DNA of 57,369 nucleotides. Origin: Streptomyces huasconensis (GTDB lineage Bacteria; Actinomycetota; Actinomycetes; Streptomycetales; Streptomycetaceae). The notes under the pieces were generated by a model. It made no database searches and was not told the origin of the DNA. It saw nothing but the letters and a program-made list of their open reading frames with translations. Every line of letters begins with the position of its first letter. Position 1 is the stretch's first letter. Of the stretch, positions 28,921-38,658 are shown one piece after another. The DNA lies in assembly GCA_004010275.1 (NCBI GenBank), contig RBWT01000024.1, forward strand, positions 1 through 57,369, read 5' to 3'. The translations under genes and the position numbers were made by a program.

Positions 28921-30929
28921 CAGCTCCCCTTGGCGAAGTGACCGGAGCCGCCCGCGAAGGGTTCTCCGTTGACGTATCTGCCGAGCGCGGTGAGCGGGAA
29001 CACCTGCCGGTAGAGGTGGTAGTTGATGGAGAAGTCCCAGGGGAAGCCGGTGCCGGTGAAATACGGCTCGTCCCAGGAGCCGTCCTCGGCCTGCGTCCGG
29101 GCGAGCCACTCCACGCCCCGCTCCACCGACGCGGCCTCGCGCTCCCCCGCCGAGAGGAGGGCGAGCAGCGCCCACGCGGTCTGCGACGCCGTCGAGGTGC
29201 CGTGCCCGACCCAGCCGCGGTCGCGGTAGGAGCGCAGGTCCTCGCCCCAGCCGCCGGCGTCGTTCTGCACGGACTCCAGCCAGCGCACGGCGCGGCGGAT
29301 CGCGGGGTGGGCGGCGGGCAGCCCGGCCGTGATCAGCGCGGGGACCACCGAGCCGGTGCCGTACAGGTAGTTGACGCCCCATCGGCCGAACCAGGCGCCG
29401 CTGGGCTCCTGTTCGGCGAGCAGCCACGCGATGCCGCGCCGCGTGCGCGGGTCGTGGGATCTGCCCTCGACGGCGAGCATCTCCACGACGTGCCCGGTGA
29501 CGTCGGCGGACGGCGGGTCGATGACCTCGCCGAAGTCGCAGAACGGCAGCCGGTTGGGGAACGGACTGGTGTTGTCGACGTCGAAGGCGCCCCAGGCGCC
29601 GTTTCTCGACTGCATGCCGAGGTTCCAGCGCACCCCGCGCTCGATCGCCTTCTCCACGCGCTCCTGGTCCGGGTGCGCGACCCGGCGCAGCGCGAGGGCG
29701 ACCTCGGCGGTGTCGTCGATGTCGGGGTAGTTGTCGTTGTGGAACTCGAACGCCCAGCCGCCCGGGGTCAGTTCGGGTCTGCGCACCGACCAGTCGCCGG
29801 GCCGCACGACCTGCTCGCCCAGCATCCAGTCGGCGGCCTTGACCAACTGCGGGTGGTCGGCGGGCAGTCCGGCGTCCGCAAGGGCGATGGTGGCCAGGCA
29901 GGTGTCCCACACGGGTGACTGGCAGGCCTCGATCATCCGGGCGCCGTCCTCGCGCCACACGGCGAACCGGTCGAGGGAGTCGAGTCCGGCCTTCAGGATC
30001 GGATGGCCGAGGTCGTAGCCGAGCAGGTGCAGGGCGATGATGGAGTAGACGGCGGGCGGCTGGATGCCGCCCCAGCAGCCGTCGTTCTCCTGCCGCTCGA
30101 TGATCCAGCGGGCGGCGCTGTTCATCGCGGCCTTGCGCAGTCGTCGGGGCGCGACCTTGTGGTAGACGTGCAGGGCCTTGTCGAGCCGCTGGAAGACTCC
30201 GTCCCAACTGGTCGCCGGGGCCTTTGGTTTGACCGGGTTCGGATCGGCGGCGTCCCGGTGCAGCTCGTCCAGGGCGAAGGGCGCGGGGCGTACGGGCGCT
30301 TCGCGGAGACGATGGTGAGAGGCACTATGGTCTGCCGGGCCCAGCAGCCGAAGTCGTAGATGTCGAGCGGGACCACGTGGGAAGTAGATGAGTTCCGGCG
30401 GGAGTTCGGGCAGATCGTCCCACTTCCACCAGCCGAACAGGGCGAGCCAGATGCGGGTGAAGACCCGGCTCGCGGCGATGCCGCCCTGCTCCCGGACCCA
30501 GGCGGAGGCCTTCGCCATGTGCGGCTCGTCGGGCCGGTCCCCGGCCAGGCGCAGCGCGACGTACGCCTCGATGGTGGTGGAGAGTTCGCCGGGGCCGCCG
30601 AAGAAGGTGGCCCAGGTGCCGTCCTCGCGCTGTTCGCCGCGGATGAAGAGCGCCGCGGCGTGGGTGGTCTTCTCGTCCCTGATGCCGAGGAACTGCCGCA
30701 GGAGGAGATCCTCGGCGTCCATCGTCACGTTCGTCTCGAGGTCGCCCTTCCACCACCCCTCGGCGTCCTGCCGGGAGAGCAGGAAGTCGGTGGAGCGTTG
30801 TATGGCGCGCGCGGCGAGGTCACGCGTATCCGCGGTCGTACCGGTCGTGGCGGTCGTGGTGCTGGGCTGGCTGGCCGAGGCCGCGCGGGGCGTCACCGCT
30901 CCGGTGCTTCCGTCGGTCGTCGCTGTCAT
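28920..30929 (-). CDS. shc: Squalene-hopene cyclase
   Basis: A membrane-associated cyclase of 669 aa converting squalene to hopene/hopanol. The acid motif DxDD is in YPDIDDTAEVALALRR. At least six QW repeats are visible (QDAEGWW, QREDGTWA, QENDGCWGG, QSRNGAWGAFD, QNDAGGWGED, QAEDGSWDE). A segment between about 30385 and 30290 is out of frame; the expected LDIYDFGCWARQTIVPLTIV is in a neighbouring frame. The frame then recovers, so two compensating errors are likely. It starts 101 bp after the polyprenyl synthase. Confidence 0.95.
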   Translation of the reverse strand: MTATTDGSTGAVTPRAASASQPSTTTATTGTTADTRDLAARAIQRSTDFLLSRQDAEGWWKGDLETNVTMDAEDLLLRQFLGIRDEKTTHAAALFIRGEQREDGTWATFFGGPGELSTTIEAYVALRLAGDRPDEPHMAKASAWVREQGGIAASRVFTRIWLALFGWWKWDDLPELPPELIYFPRGPARHLRLRLLGPADHSASHHRLREAPVRPAPFALDELHRDAADPNPVKPKAPATSWDGVFQRLDKALHVYHKVAPRRLRKAAMNSAARWIIERQENDGCWGGIQPPAVYSIIALHLLGYDLGHPILKAGLDSLDRFAVWREDGARMIEACQSPVWDTCLATIALADAGLPADHPQLVKAADWMLGEQVVRPGDWSVRRPELTPGGWAFEFHNDNYPDIDDTAEVALALRRVAHPDQERVEKAIERGVRWNLGMQSRNGAWGAFDVDNTSPFPNRLPFCDFGEVIDPPSADVTGHVVEMLAVEGRSHDPRTRRGIAWLLAEQEPSGAWFGRWGVNYLYGTGSVVPALITAGLPAAHPAIRRAVRWLESVQNDAGGWGEDLRSYRDRGWVGHGTSTASQTAWALLALLSAGEREAASVERGVEWLARTQAEDGSWDEPYFTGTGFPWDFSINYHLYRQVFPLTALGRYVNGEPFAGGSGHFAKGS

Positions 30930-31030
30930 GGCTTCCCCTTCGTGCAGTCGGTTCCTCTGCTCTGGGTCCGCCGTCGGCCGACGCGCTGGGCGCCGGCCGG
31001 CGACTGCGAGTCATATACGGGTGATAGTGA

Positions 31031-32096
31031 TCATCTCTTTCGTACGACGACGAAGTCGGCGAGCGCGACGAGCTGCGCCCGCACCCGGTCCGGCATCTGG
31101 ACGGTGTCCAGCGCCTCGATGGCGATGGTGTGCTGGCGCCGGGCCTCCTCGGCGGTCCACGCGCGTCCCCCGGCCTCTTCGATCAGGGCGGCGCGCGCGG
31201 CGAACTCCTCCTCGGAGAAGCTGTCGAAGTCACTGCTCTTGGCGTCGGCGGCGAGCAGCTCGCCGAGGCGCTCGAGGCGGGGCCGCCCGCGGCGAGCGCG
31301 GCTACGACGGCAGGGACTTCTTGCGCTGGCGCAGATCGCTCCACGTCTGCTTGCCGGTGGCGTCCGGGTCGCCCCAGATGCCGAGCAGGTCGTCGACGGC
31401 CTGGAAGGCGAGGCCGAGGTGGTAGCCGTACTTCTCCAGGGTGTCGGCGGTGCGGTCGTCCGCGCCGCCGAGGACGGCGCCGATGGAGACGGCGCAGGCG
31501 AGCAGGGCGCCGGTCTTGTTGCCCTCCATCTCCAGGCACTCCTCGACGGTGACCCGCTCGCGGTGCTCGTAGGAGATGTCCTGCGCCTGGCCGTCGATCA
31601 GGGCGCGGCTGGCGGTGGTCAGGCGGCGCGTGGCGCGGCCCGCCTCCACGGTGCCGATCTCCAGGAGGATCTCGTTGGCGAGGGCGAAGAGGGCGTCGCC
31701 GACGAGGATGGCCTGTGCGGGGCCGTGCACCTTCCACACGGTGTCGCGGTGGCGGCGCTGCTCGTCGCCGTCCATCAGGTCGTCGTGCAGCAGCGAGAAG
31801 TTGTGCACGAGTTCGACGGCGACCGCCTCGGGGACGCCGACCTCGGGGGCCGCGCCCGCGGCCTCGGCGGAGAGCAGGGCGAGCGCGGGACGCACGGCCT
31901 TGCCGCCGTCGCCGTCGGACGGGTTGCCCGCGGCGTCGATCCAGCCGAAGTGGTAGGCGGCGACGGTGTCCATGGGGGGCGCGAGGCGGTCCACGGCGGC
32001 CCGCAGCACCGGGGTGGCCAGGGTCCTTCCGCGTTCGAGCAGTGAGGTCACGTCCACCGTGTCGGCAGCCGTTTCGGCCGTGGGCACAGTCGGCAC
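31031..32096 (-). CDS. Polyprenyl (farnesyl-type) diphosphate synthase, one frameshift
   Basis: An all-trans prenyltransferase of about 355 aa supplying FPP (or similar) for squalene synthesis. First Asp-rich motif HNFSLLHDDLMDGD (DDxxD), second DDLLGIWGD, with GGKAVRPAL before them. Near 31305 the frame stops shortly after KKSLP and continues in another frame to the end at 31031 (VVVRKR). GTG 32096 with GGAG 5-6 nt upstream is chosen as start. It lies between hpnE and shc. Confidence 0.92.
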
Positions 32097-32164
32097 AGTT
32101 TCTCCTCTGGTTCCGGTTGTTCCGGTGCGGATTCGCTGGGGACCTGACCCCAGGAAGTCGAGCT

Positions 32165-33583
32165 TCACGCCGCCGCCTCCTCGAATGCGAAGAGGTGGCC
32201 GCGGGGGCGGTCGAGGGCACAGAGGGCGGCTTCGGCCGCGCTGATGCCGCTGCGTACGGCGCTTTCCATGGTCGCGGGCCAGCCGGTGGCGGTCCACGCG
32301 CCCGCGAGGTAGAGGCCGGGTGCCTTGGTGCGGGCCCCGGGCCGCAGCCGGCCGACCCCGGGGGTGGGGGCGAAGGTGGCCGTGCGCTCGCGGGTCACGA
32401 AGAAGTCCCGCACGCGCGCGCCGTGCGCGGCGGGCAGCAGCCGCTCCAGCTCGGGCAGGTAGCGCTCGCGCAGGGCGGCGACGGGCGCGTCGATCTCGTC
32501 GTGCGCGGCGGACTGCGAGAGCGCGAGGTACTGCCCGTCGGTGAGGCCGGAGGCCTCGGTCCGGTCGAAGACCCACTGGACGGGTGTGCCGAGGGCGGCG
32601 AAGAACGGCCGCTTCAGCACCTTTCTGTCGTAGACCACGTGGACGTTGAGGATCGGGGCGTTGTCGATGTCGAGGAGCCGGTCGGGCTGGTCGAGCGCGC
32701 CGTCCGGGAGCAGGTCGTGCGCCTCGTGCTGCGGCACGGCGAGGACGACGGTGTCGGCGTCGATGGCCTCGCCGGGCGTCTCCACGCGCCAACCGCCGTT
32801 CCCCGTACGGGAGACGGAGGTGACCCGGGCCCGCAGTTCGGTGCGCACGCCCGCCGAGTCGAGCGCCTTGCGGGCCAGGGTGTCGTGCAGTTCGCCCAGC
32901 GGCACCCGGGACCAGCCGATGTCGGCGGCGCCCGGGTCCGAGAGCAGCCCGGTCTTGAACACCATCGCGGCGAGTCCGAGCGAGGCGTCGCCCGCGACGG
33001 CGTTGAGCGTGGCGACGCCCACGAGGTCCCACAGCGCCTCGATGGCGCGCGCCGACTGGCCGTGCCCGGCGAGCCAGCTGCCGAAGTCCTGGCCGTCGAG
33101 CACCGGGTCGGCCGGATCGAGCCCCTTGAGCGCGAGCGCGGCGCGCGACCTGGGCGCGCTCGGCGACCGACAGATGCGGGTACGTGGCGAGGCTCGCCGC
33201 CAGGTGCAGCGGCACGGGCAGCGCGGTGCGCCGCAGCCGTCCGAGCCGGCCCCGGTCGGCGTCGAGCACGGGCACGTCGAGGCGGTCCTGCAGGGGGGCG
33301 AGGTGGGCGCCCCGACCCGGTCGAGGAACCACCGGTAGGCGGTGCAGCAGCGCAGGTAGACGTGCTGGCCGTTGTCGACGGTCAGCTCGCCGCGGCGGAA
33401 GGAGAACGCGAGGCCGCCGAGGCGCGGCCGCCCTTCGAGCAGCGTCTCGCGCAGCCCGGCGTCGGCCAGGGAGAGGGCGGCGGTGATGCCGGCGAGTCCG
33501 CCGCCGATCACCACGGCGGCCGCCCCACCAGGGCGGCCTTCGGCGTCCGCGGTCCTTTCGGGCCGCACGTCGTCGCTCTTCAC
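32165..33583 (-). CDS. hpnE: Hydroxysqualene dehydroxylase HpnE, frameshifted
   Basis: An FAD-dependent amine-oxidase/desaturase-like enzyme of about 470 aa that reduces hydroxysqualene to squalene. Visible: the dinucleotide motif [38 protein letters not shown], and the C-terminal FAD motif [24 protein letters not shown]. The segment between about 33300 and 33140 is in another frame. Start GTG 33583 has AAGGAGG 4-5 nt upstream and overlaps the stop of the preceding mini-ORF (GTGA). Confidence 0.92.
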   Translation of the reverse strand: MKSDDVRPERTADAEGRPGGAAAVVIGGGLAGITAALSLADAGLRETLLEGRPRLGGLAFSFRRGELTVDNGQHVYLRCCTAYRWFLDRVGAPTSPPCRTASTCPCSTPTGAGSDGCGAPRCPCRCTWRRASPRTRICRSPSAPRSRAALALKGLDPADPVLDGQDFGSWLAGHGQSARAIEALWDLVGVATLNAVAGDASLGLAAMVFKTGLLSDPGAADIGWSRVPLGELHDTLARKALDSAGVRTELRARVTSVSRTGNGGWRVETPGEAIDADTVVLAVPQHEAHDLLPDGALDQPDRLLDIDNAPILNVHVVYDRKVLKRPFFAALGTPVQWVFDRTEASGLTDGQYLALSQSAAHDEIDAPVAALRERYLPELERLLPAAHGARVRDFFVTRERTATFAPTPGVGRLRPGARTKAPGLYLAGAWTATGWPATMESAVRSGISAAEAALCALDRPRGHLFAFEEAAA

Positions 33584-33681
33584 GCGCCCTCCTTCTCGGC
33601 CGTCGCAGTCTGGGACGCGGGCTCGGCGCGGAGGGTTGCCCGCCCGTCCGCGGGGGTCGTCCGGAGACACCGGTCGCGCAT
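33580..33681 (-). CDS. 33-codon mini-ORF between hpnD and hpnE (DUF6380-like)
   Basis: A tiny [21 protein letters not shown]... ending TAEKEGA. AGGAGG precedes its ATG by 8 nt. Its ATG overlaps the hpnD stop (TGATG), and its stop overlaps the hpnE start (GTGA). The central [14 protein letters not shown] resembles the short Streptomyces family DUF6380 as I remember it. It either makes a peptide or couples hpnD to hpnE translation. Confidence 0.6.
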   Translation of the reverse strand: MRDRCLRTTPADGRATLRAEPASQTATAEKEGA

Positions 33682-34633
33682 CACACGCGCCTCCTGACGG
33701 TCTGCCGTGAGACGTTCCGCGCGTCGAGGCCGGACAGGCCGCGCACGGCGACGTACGCCTTCTCGTGGCCCGGCAGGGAGACGCGGCCGCGCAGGACGGC
33801 CTCCGGTTCCCGCTCGATGCGGTCGAGGAGGCGGCGGTAGATGCCGGCCATGGCGGCCACGCAGGCGCCGCTGCGCCCGGTCCAGCAGGGGAAGCAGCCG
33901 GTACCCCTCGGCGAAGAGGGCGCGGGCGCGGCGGACCTCGAAGTGGACGAGGCCCGCGAAGTCGGAGCCGGCGGGCGGCTCGGCGCCGGCGAACCCGGCG
34001 GCGCAGCCGAATTTCGCGAGGTCCTCGGCGGGCAGATAGGTCCGCCCGCCTTCGGCGTCCTCGCGAACGTCCCGGAGAATATTGGTGAGTTGGAGCGCGA
34101 GGCCGAGCGTGTCGGCGTACTCCGGCGCGCGCTCGGCGTGGAGCGCCCCCCGCTCCGTGCCGAACACGCCGAGGGAGAGCCGCCCGATCGCCCCGGCGAC
34201 GCAGCGGCAGTACTCCTTCAGGTCGTCCCAGGTCTCGTACGTCTCGCCGCGTACGTCCATCAGGACGCCGTCGATGAGTTCGTCGAGGCCGCCCATCGGG
34301 ATGGGGAAGTGCGTGGCGGCGTGCGACAGGGCGACCGCCACCGGGTCGGTGTCGTCCTCGGCCACGCCGCCCTCGCGGATGCGGGCGAGGAGCTTGCGGG
34401 TGTCGTCGAGCCGCTCGGCCTTGACCTGCGGCGCGAGCGGCGCCGTCGCCGATGTCGTCGACGCGGCGGGAGAGGGCGTACAGCGCGGACATGGCGCGTC
34501 GCTTGGGCGCGGGCAGCAGCCTGATGCCGTACGCGAAGTTCCGTGCCTGCTGCCCGGTGACGGTCTCGCAGTAGCTGTACGCGGCGAGTACCGGCGCCGG
34601 CACGTGCTGATCCGACTCCACGGCCCGGCTCAC
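33681..34633 (-). CDS. hpnD: Presqualene diphosphate synthase HpnD, frameshifted
   Basis: A squalene/phytoene-synthase-fold enzyme of about 310 aa that condenses two FPP to presqualene diphosphate. Asp-rich motif 1 is in [13 protein letters not shown] and motif 2 in [15 protein letters not shown]. Breaks lie near 34440 and 33870. The expected C-terminus ([39 protein letters not shown]) is in the third frame and stops at 33681. The GTG start overlaps the hpnC stop (GTGA, 34630-34633). Confidence 0.92.
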
Positions 34634-35529
34634 CCCTCTCCTCGCAGAACCGCCCCCGCCTCGCGCACCAGGCGGAGCTTGGTGGGCTTGGGCGGACCGG
34701 GAAGCACGTCGTGTCCGGCGGCGACGATCGCCTGGACCGCGGCCCTTCCCCCTGCCACGAAACCGGCCAGCAGCAGCTTCAGCCTGCCGTGGACGCTACC
34801 CACCAGGGGGGTGCCTTCATTCAGGAGGCAACGGGCGCGTTCCGTTTCGTATGCGATCAGTGCGCGCGCCGATGCGCCTGCTGTGGGCGCGGCCAGGTCG
34901 GCCTCGCTGACGTGGAAGAGCGACATGTCCTCGGTGGGCAGGTAGATGCGGTCGCGCCGCAGATCCTCGGCGACGTCCTGGATGTGCTCGACGATCTGGA
35001 GGGCGGTGCAGACGGCGTCCGAGCGGCGGAGCCGTTCGGGGGTCGCGGTGCCGGTGATGGCGAGGACGAGGCGGCCGATGGGGTTCGCCGACAGCGCGCA
35101 GTACGCGACGAGGTCGTCGTAGGTCTCGTAGCGGGAGACGTGCTGGTCCTGGCGGTTGGCGGCGATCAGGGCGAGGAAGGGTTCGGGGGTGAGGACACCG
35201 CGTTCGGCCGCCGGCGCCAGCGCCCGGACCAGCGAGTGGCCGGCGCCGCCGCCCGCGAAGAGCGTGCCCAAGTCGGCCTCGACGGCGTCGAGCAGCCGCA
35301 GCGGGTCGCGGGCGTCGGCCGGGTCCACGCCCAGCCAGTGGGCGTGCCCGGCTCCGGGGGCGAGGTCGCTGTCGCCGATGTCGTCGATGAGCCGCACGAC
35401 GCCGTAGACGGCCATCAGCTCCTCGCGCCAGGACCGGGGCAGGAAGAAAGGGGCCACGGGGAAGTTCTCGTGCGCGGCCTTGTCGAGGACGGCGGACGCA
35501 TCGCGGAACTGGAGATCATCCGTAGCCAT
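34630..35529 (-). CDS. hpnC: Hydroxysqualene synthase HpnC
   Basis: An intact 299-aa squalene-synthase-fold enzyme that converts presqualene diphosphate to hydroxysqualene. Motifs: [12 protein letters not shown] (characteristic of HpnC), [23 protein letters not shown] and [21 protein letters not shown] 35529 is preferred. GTG 35538, four codons upstream boundary, is also possible after GGGAG. It is the first gene of the hopanoid operon. Confidence 0.93.
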   Translation of the reverse strand: MATDDLQFRDASAVLDKAAHENFPVAPFFLPRSWREELMAVYGVVRLIDDIGDSDLAPGAGHAHWLGVDPADARDPLRLLDAVEADLGTLFAGGGAGHSLVRALAPAAERGVLTPEPFLALIAANRQDQHVSRYETYDDLVAYCALSANPIGRLVLAITGTATPERLRRSDAVCTALQIVEHIQDVAEDLRRDRIYLPTEDMSLFHVSEADLAAPTAGASARALIAYETERARCLLNEGTPLVGSVHGRLKLLLAGFVAGGRAAVQAIVAAGHDVLPGPPKPTKLRLVREAGAVLRGEG

Positions 35530-35602
35530 TGCCGTCACATCTCCCGTTCTACACTGCCGACCCAATACATCCCATTTCGGACACGCCGCCCAGCCCTGGC
35601 CG

Positions 35603-35622
35603 GGCCGGGCCGCGGCCCGGCC
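35603..35622. promoter_or_regulatory. 20-bp perfect palindrome upstream of hpnC
   Basis: GGCCGGGCCGCGGCCCGGCC is a perfect dyad without spacer, about 75 bp upstream of the hpnC start. It may be a regulator site or an RNA hairpin. In such GC-rich DNA chance is not excluded. Confidence 0.4.
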
Positions 35623-35801
35623 GGGGCGCTGTGCCATTTCGCCCCACTTGCCGCGAATCAGCACCGGTACAGCTTACGTTGTACAACCCCGCACGCATCG
35701 TCGGGGTGTTCGGCACATCACAACAACGCACCGATCGGCGTCAACCTTCCCCGCACGCCGCCGAGTTGAGAGTCCGGTGGGGCGGGGCGGGACCGGAGAC
35801 A

Positions 35802-35842
35802 CGGCAGGGCCCCGCGGGAAAGATCCCCGCGGGGCCCTGCCG
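35802..35842 (-). terminator. Terminator of the ABC exporter operon
   Basis: Perfect 17-bp arms (35802-35818 and 35826-35842) with a 7-nt loop, 57 bp after the ABC ATPase stop. No long T run follows, as is usual for actinobacterial terminators. Confidence 0.7.
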
Positions 35843-35898
35843 CCGAACGAGTACGTCGGCGATGGCGCAAACGGGCTACCCGCCCGTGCACGACCGGG

Positions 35899-36705
35899 CT
35901 ACTTGCCCGTGAACTTCTCGTACTCCTTGATGACCTCGTCGGTGGGCCCGTCCATACGCAGTTCGCCGCGTTCCAGCCAGAGCACGCGGTCGCAGGTGTC
36001 ACGGATGGACTTGTTGTTGTGGCTGACGAGGAAGACCGTGCCGGCCTCCTTGCGCAGCTCCCGGATGCGGGCCTCGGAGCGCTTCTGGAACTTGCGGTCG
36101 CCGGTGGCCAGGGCCTCGTCGATCATGAGGACGTCGTGGTCCTTGGCCGCGGCGATGGAGAACCGCAGGCGGGCCGCCATGCCGGAGGAGTACGTCCGCA
36201 TCGGCAGCGTGATGAAGTCGCCCTTTTCGTTGATCCCGGAGAAGTCGACGATCTCCTCGTAGCGCTCCTTGATCTGCTCGCGGGACATGCCCATCGCGAG
36301 TCCGCCGAGGATGACGTTGCGCTCACCCGTCAGGTCGTTCATCAGGGCCGCGTTCACGCCGAGCAGCGAGGGCTGGCCGTCGGTGTAGACCTTGCCCTTC
36401 TCGGCGGGCAGCAGTCCCGCGATGGCGCGCAGCAGGGTGGACTTGCCCGAGCCGTTCGAGCCGATCAGGCCGATCGCCTCGCCGCGGTAGGCGGTGAAGC
36501 TGACGCCGCGCACGGCGTGCACCTTGCGCACGCCGCGCTCCTCGCCGCGCCTGAGGATGCGGCTCAGCGCGGAGGTGGCGCTGCCCTTGCCCGTCTTCGC
36601 GCCGTTGACGCGGTACACGATGTGCAGCTCGTCGGCGATGACGGTGGGGATGTGCCCCTGGGAGGCTTCGGGAGCCTTGTCGAGGGTCGTTTTGTCGTCA
36701 GCCAC
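35899..36705 (-). CDS. ABC exporter ATP-binding protein (TagH/Wzt-like)
   Basis: An intact 268-aa ATPase that powers polysaccharide or teichoic-acid-type export. Walker A GSNGSGKST (residues 82-90), signature YSSGMAARLRF, Walker B DVLMIDEALATGD and switch His in FLVSHNNKS. The GSNGAGKS-like loop and DEALATGD are typical of TagH/RfbE ATPases. It overlaps the permease by 8 bp. Confidence 0.93.
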   Translation of the reverse strand: MADDKTTLDKAPEASQGHIPTVIADELHIVYRVNGAKTGKGSATSALSRILRRGEERGVRKVHAVRGVSFTAYRGEAIGLIGSNGSGKSTLLRAIAGLLPAEKGKVYTDGQPSLLGVNAALMNDLTGERNVILGGLAMGMSREQIKERYEEIVDFSGINEKGDFITLPMRTYSSGMAARLRFSIAAAKDHDVLMIDEALATGDRKFQKRSEARIRELRKEAGTVFLVSHNNKSIRDTCDRVLWLERGELRMDGPTDEVIKEYEKFTGK

Positions 36706-37642
36706 GGCCGTACCGCTCCTCAGCCTTCCAGAAGTACACGAAGCCGCCGGCGGCGAGCAGCACGGCCCAGCCCGCCGCGATGGCCCAGGCCCACTGCCCC
36801 ATCGGCAGGTACTTCTCGCCGTAACCGTCGATCAGCGCGTACCGCATCAGGTCCATGTAGATGGCGGCCGGGTTCCACTGGAGCACGTCCGCGATCCAGG
36901 CCGGCTTGTCCTGGAGCATGACGGGGATGGAGAACATCACGCCGGACGCGTACATCCACGTACGCATCACGAACGGCATCAGCTGCGCGAGGTCGGGGGT
37001 CTTGCTGCCCAGCCTTGCCATGATCATCGCGAGGCCGGTGTTGAAGAGGAACTGCAGCACCAGGACCGGGACGATCAGGAGCCACGACAGCTTCGGGTAG
37101 CTGCCGAAGCCGATCGTGATGACGAACAGCACGATCATCGAGAAGAGCAGCTGCTGGAGCTGCTGGAGCGAGAACGAGACCGGCAGCGAGGCGCGCGGGA
37201 AGTGCAGCGCGCGCACCAGGCCGAGGTTGCCCGAGATCGACCGGACGCCCGCCATCACCGAACTCTGCGTGAAGGTGAAGACGAAGACGCCCGTGACCAG
37301 GAACGGAATGTAGACCTCGCGCTCGAAGCCCCGGTCAGCCTCCAGGATCAGACCGAAGATCAGGAAGTAGACCAGCGCGTTCAGGAGCGGTGTCGCGACC
37401 TGCCACAGCTGGCCGAGCTTCGCCTGGCTGTACTGCGCGGTCAGCTTCGCCTGGGAGAAGGCGATGATGAAGTGGCGCCGTCCCCAGAGCTGGCGGACGT
37501 ACTCGAAAAGTCCGGGCCGTGCGCCGCTGACGGTCAGACCGTACTTGGCGGCGAGTTCGGCGCGGGAGAGCCCGTCATCGGGCGGCGGTGTCGACGGGGA
37601 TGCTGTCACCGCGACTCCGCCGTCATGCGTTGTCTCACTCAC
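36698..37642 (-). CDS. ABC exporter permease (TagG/Wzm-like, ABC2 type)
   Basis: An intact 314-aa integral membrane protein. After a cytoplasmic N-terminus comes FIIAFSQAKLTAQYSQAKLGQLWQV, characteristic of O-antigen/teichoic-acid export permeases. About six membrane helices follow (LNALVYFLIFGLIL, LLFSMIVLFVITIGFG, LLIVPVLVLQFLF, WAIAAGWAVLLAAGGF). It is separated from the upstream glycosyltransferase by about 95 bp. Confidence 0.92.
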   Translation of the reverse strand: MSETTHDGGVAVTASPSTPPPDDGLSRAELAAKYGLTVSGARPGLFEYVRQLWGRRHFIIAFSQAKLTAQYSQAKLGQLWQVATPLLNALVYFLIFGLILEADRGFEREVYIPFLVTGVFVFTFTQSSVMAGVRSISGNLGLVRALHFPRASLPVSFSLQQLQQLLFSMIVLFVITIGFGSYPKLSWLLIVPVLVLQFLFNTGLAMIMARLGSKTPDLAQLMPFVMRTWMYASGVMFSIPVMLQDKPAWIADVLQWNPAAIYMDLMRYALIDGYGEKYLPMGQWAWAIAAGWAVLLAAGGFVYFWKAEERYGRG

Positions 37643-37737
37643 GAGTGGAAACTTTCGTCTTCAGAAGCGCAGCCGGTCGGGCGTAGGCATGGGCCAGGGA
37701 CCGGGGTATGGCCCAGATGCTCTCAGATCCGAGCTTG

Positions 37738-38658
37738 TCAGATGACAGGAGGGCGGCCCAGTCGCGTCAGCCGCCACACCGTACGCCACTTCATCGGCGT
37801 ACGCGGGCCGCACGGCGTCGTCCAGCCCTCCTTGAAGCCGCCGAACCACGCCTTCAGCGCAGGTCCCGAGGGGCGGCGGGCGAGGGTGAGGAGCAGCCAG
37901 ACGCCCAGGTAGACCGGGACGAGCGGCGCGGGGAGGTTGCGGCGGGCCAGCCAGACGCGGTTGCGGGCCACCATGCGGTGGTAGACCGCGTGCCGGGAGG
38001 GGGCGGTCGTGGGGTGCAGGAGCACCATGTCGGACCGGTAGTCGATCATCCAGCCGGCGTTCAGGGCGCGCCAGGCGAGGTCGGTCTCCTCGTGGGCGTA
38101 GAAGAACTCGCCGGGCAGCGGGCCGACCTCGGCGATGACCTTCGTCCGCACGGCGTTGGCGCCGCCGAGGAACGTCGTCACGCGCGAGGAGCGCATCGGG
38201 TCGGAGGCCCGCAGCCGCGGCACGTGGCGCCGCTGGGTGACGCCCGTGTCCGGGTCGGCGATGCGGAAGCTGATGATGCCCAGCTCCGGGTCGGCGGCGA
38301 AGGCCTCGCGGCACAGCTGGGCCGTGTCCGTGTTCGCCAGCAGGCCGTCGTCGTCCAGGAAGAGCAGGATGTCGACGTCGGTGCCGCCGGGGCCGAAGGC
38401 CTCGATGCCGACGTTGCGGCCGCCGGGGATGCCGAGGTTCTCGGGCAGTTCGACCGTGCGGACGCCGCCCGGGACGTCCGGCACCGGGGCGCCGTTGCCG
38501 ACCACGACCACCTCGACCGGGTCGCCGTCCTGCTTGGCGACCGAGTCGAGGAGGGCGCGCAGCTCCTGCGGCCGGTTGCCCATCGTGATGATGACGGCGC
38601 CGACCTTCAGCTTCTGTGCCGCGGTGCCGGACGTGCTCGGGGTGCTCGGGGTGCTCAC
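37738..38658 (-). CDS. Family 2 glycosyltransferase
   Basis: An intact 306-aa GT-A glycosyltransferase. Starts KVGAVIITMGNRPQELRALL; nucleotide-sugar/metal motif ILLFLDDDGLL; NLGIPGGRNVG; and FFYAHEETDLAWRALNAGW, the usual acceptor/base region of rhamnosyl-type GT2 enzymes. A C-terminal hydrophobic stretch (PVYLGVWLLLTLA) could anchor it to the membrane. GTG 38658 overlaps the upstream gene's stop (GTGA). Confidence 0.92.
   Translation of the reverse strand: MSTPSTPSTSGTAAQKLKVGAVIITMGNRPQELRALLDSVAKQDGDPVEVVVVGNGAPVPDVPGGVRTVELPENLGIPGGRNVGIEAFGPGGTDVDILLFLDDDGLLANTDTAQLCREAFAADPELGIISFRIADPDTGVTQRRHVPRLRASDPMRSSRVTTFLGGANAVRTKVIAEVGPLPGEFFYAHEETDLAWRALNAGWMIDYRSDMVLLHPTTAPSRHAVYHRMVARNRVWLARRNLPAPLVPVYLGVWLLLTLARRPSGPALKAWFGGFKEGWTTPCGPRTPMKWRTVWRLTRLGRPPVI

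Larger units (their letters stand above)
35530..35898. promoter_or_regulatory. Hopanoid operon promoter region
   Basis: This 369-bp gap between hpnC and the upstream ABC gene (both minus) holds the hopanoid promoter, a 20-bp palindrome and a terminator. A short AT-richer stretch near 35540-35580 (ATACATCCC...) lies just upstream of hpnC. No gene is supported here. Confidence 0.5.
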
